A stretch of DNA of 64,000 bases, taken from contig JAJRRO010000038.1 of the NCBI GenBank assembly GCA_024279425.1, forward strand, positions 62,001 to 126,000, read 5' to 3'. This document shows positions 63,838 through 64,000 of the stretch, piece after piece (the stretch's first letter is position 1; each line of letters starts with the position of its first letter). The notes below the pieces were generated by a model, which worked only from the letters and a program-made list of their open reading frames with translations, was not told the DNA's origin and made no database searches. Origin of the DNA: Bacteroidota bacterium (GTDB lineage Bacteria; Bacteroidota; Bacteroidia; Flavobacteriales; Flavobacteriaceae). Position numbers and translations under genes: made by a program.

Positions 63838-64000
63838 CTTTCCCCGTATTAAGGCAAAATAATTCATGTAGATAAAACTTTAAGTTATTAAACAAAATGT
63901 AACTAATCAGTCTTAATAAAAGTATCGAATAATTTGGATCGAGTCTAATAATGTCGGATCTTTCGGGAAATCGATTTTCTTGACCGACAGGGAACTCATA

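Overview
The window is one contiguous stretch of a Bacteroidota chromosome, most likely a marine member of the Flavobacteriaceae. The evidence is low GC, promoter boxes of the Bacteroidota form TAnnTTTG, weak Shine-Dalgarno sequences, many lipoproteins and Tat-exported sugar enzymes, sulfatases, a Sec/lipoprotein-type (clade II-like) NosZ, and a REP-like inverted repeat of the kind I associate with this family. No rRNA, intact tRNA, CRISPR array or complete insertion sequence is visible.

Region 1 (1-24.3 kb) is an anaerobic nitrogen-oxide respiration island. It opens with the tail of a TauE/SafE-like membrane protein, then two decayed genes (an acetyl-CoA hydrolase/CoA-transferase joined to an ABC-2 permease) and an intact group III truncated haemoglobin. 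A leftward nap operon follows: napD, napA, a four-haem NapB-like protein, a tetrahaem lipoprotein, a Tat-type Fe-S protein and an NrfD/PsrC membrane subunit. This set has no NapC or NapGH, so an NrfCD-like module probably feeds electrons to NapAB. Divergent from nap are moeA (molybdenum cofactor) and a ModE-like regulator. The leftward nos operon (18.9 to 10.4 kb) encodes cytochrome c, a fasciclin lipoprotein, NosZ, a membrane protein, NosL, a small cupin, NosD, NosF, NosY and a haem-copper-oxidase-like membrane protein. An NsrR-like Rrf2 gene is divergent from it. A leftward hemN-usp operon lies slightly further on, behind two sugar-type genes. Three promoters (moeA, nos, hemN) carry a CRP/FNR-type dyad at exactly the same distance from a TAnnTTTG box, which points to one shared activator.

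Region 2 (19.5-52 kb) is a carbohydrate region. It holds a Tat-exported Gfo/Idh oxidoreductase, a PIG-L deacetylase, two sulfatases, a sugar nucleotidyltransferase with a sugar-kinase-like partner, a LacI regulator, a xylose operon (xylB, xylA, Na+/sugar symporter), a very large FG-GAP/UnbV lipoprotein, a sorbosone-dehydrogenase-like lipoprotein, 2-keto-3-deoxy-galactonokinase with its aldolase, an SMP-30/strictosidine-synthase-like protein, a MetE-like/metallo-hydrolase/sugar-isomerase operon with a GntR-type operator palindrome, and a quinohaemoprotein dehydrogenase. Together they suggest use of sulfated, xylose- and galactose-derived algal sugars, although no SusC/SusD pair or glycoside hydrolase is present here.

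Region 3 (52-60.7 kb, plus the rlmF block at 42.3-43.9 kb) is an accessory, rearranged zone. It contains short unrelated genes, two frameshifted genes, a short intergenic repeat present three times, a ParD/ParE-type toxin-antitoxin pair, a decayed relic of a second such pair near 49.5 kb, and a tRNA-3'-end-like fragment. The window ends with a large PVC-type haem-binding dehydrogenase/HEAT protein.
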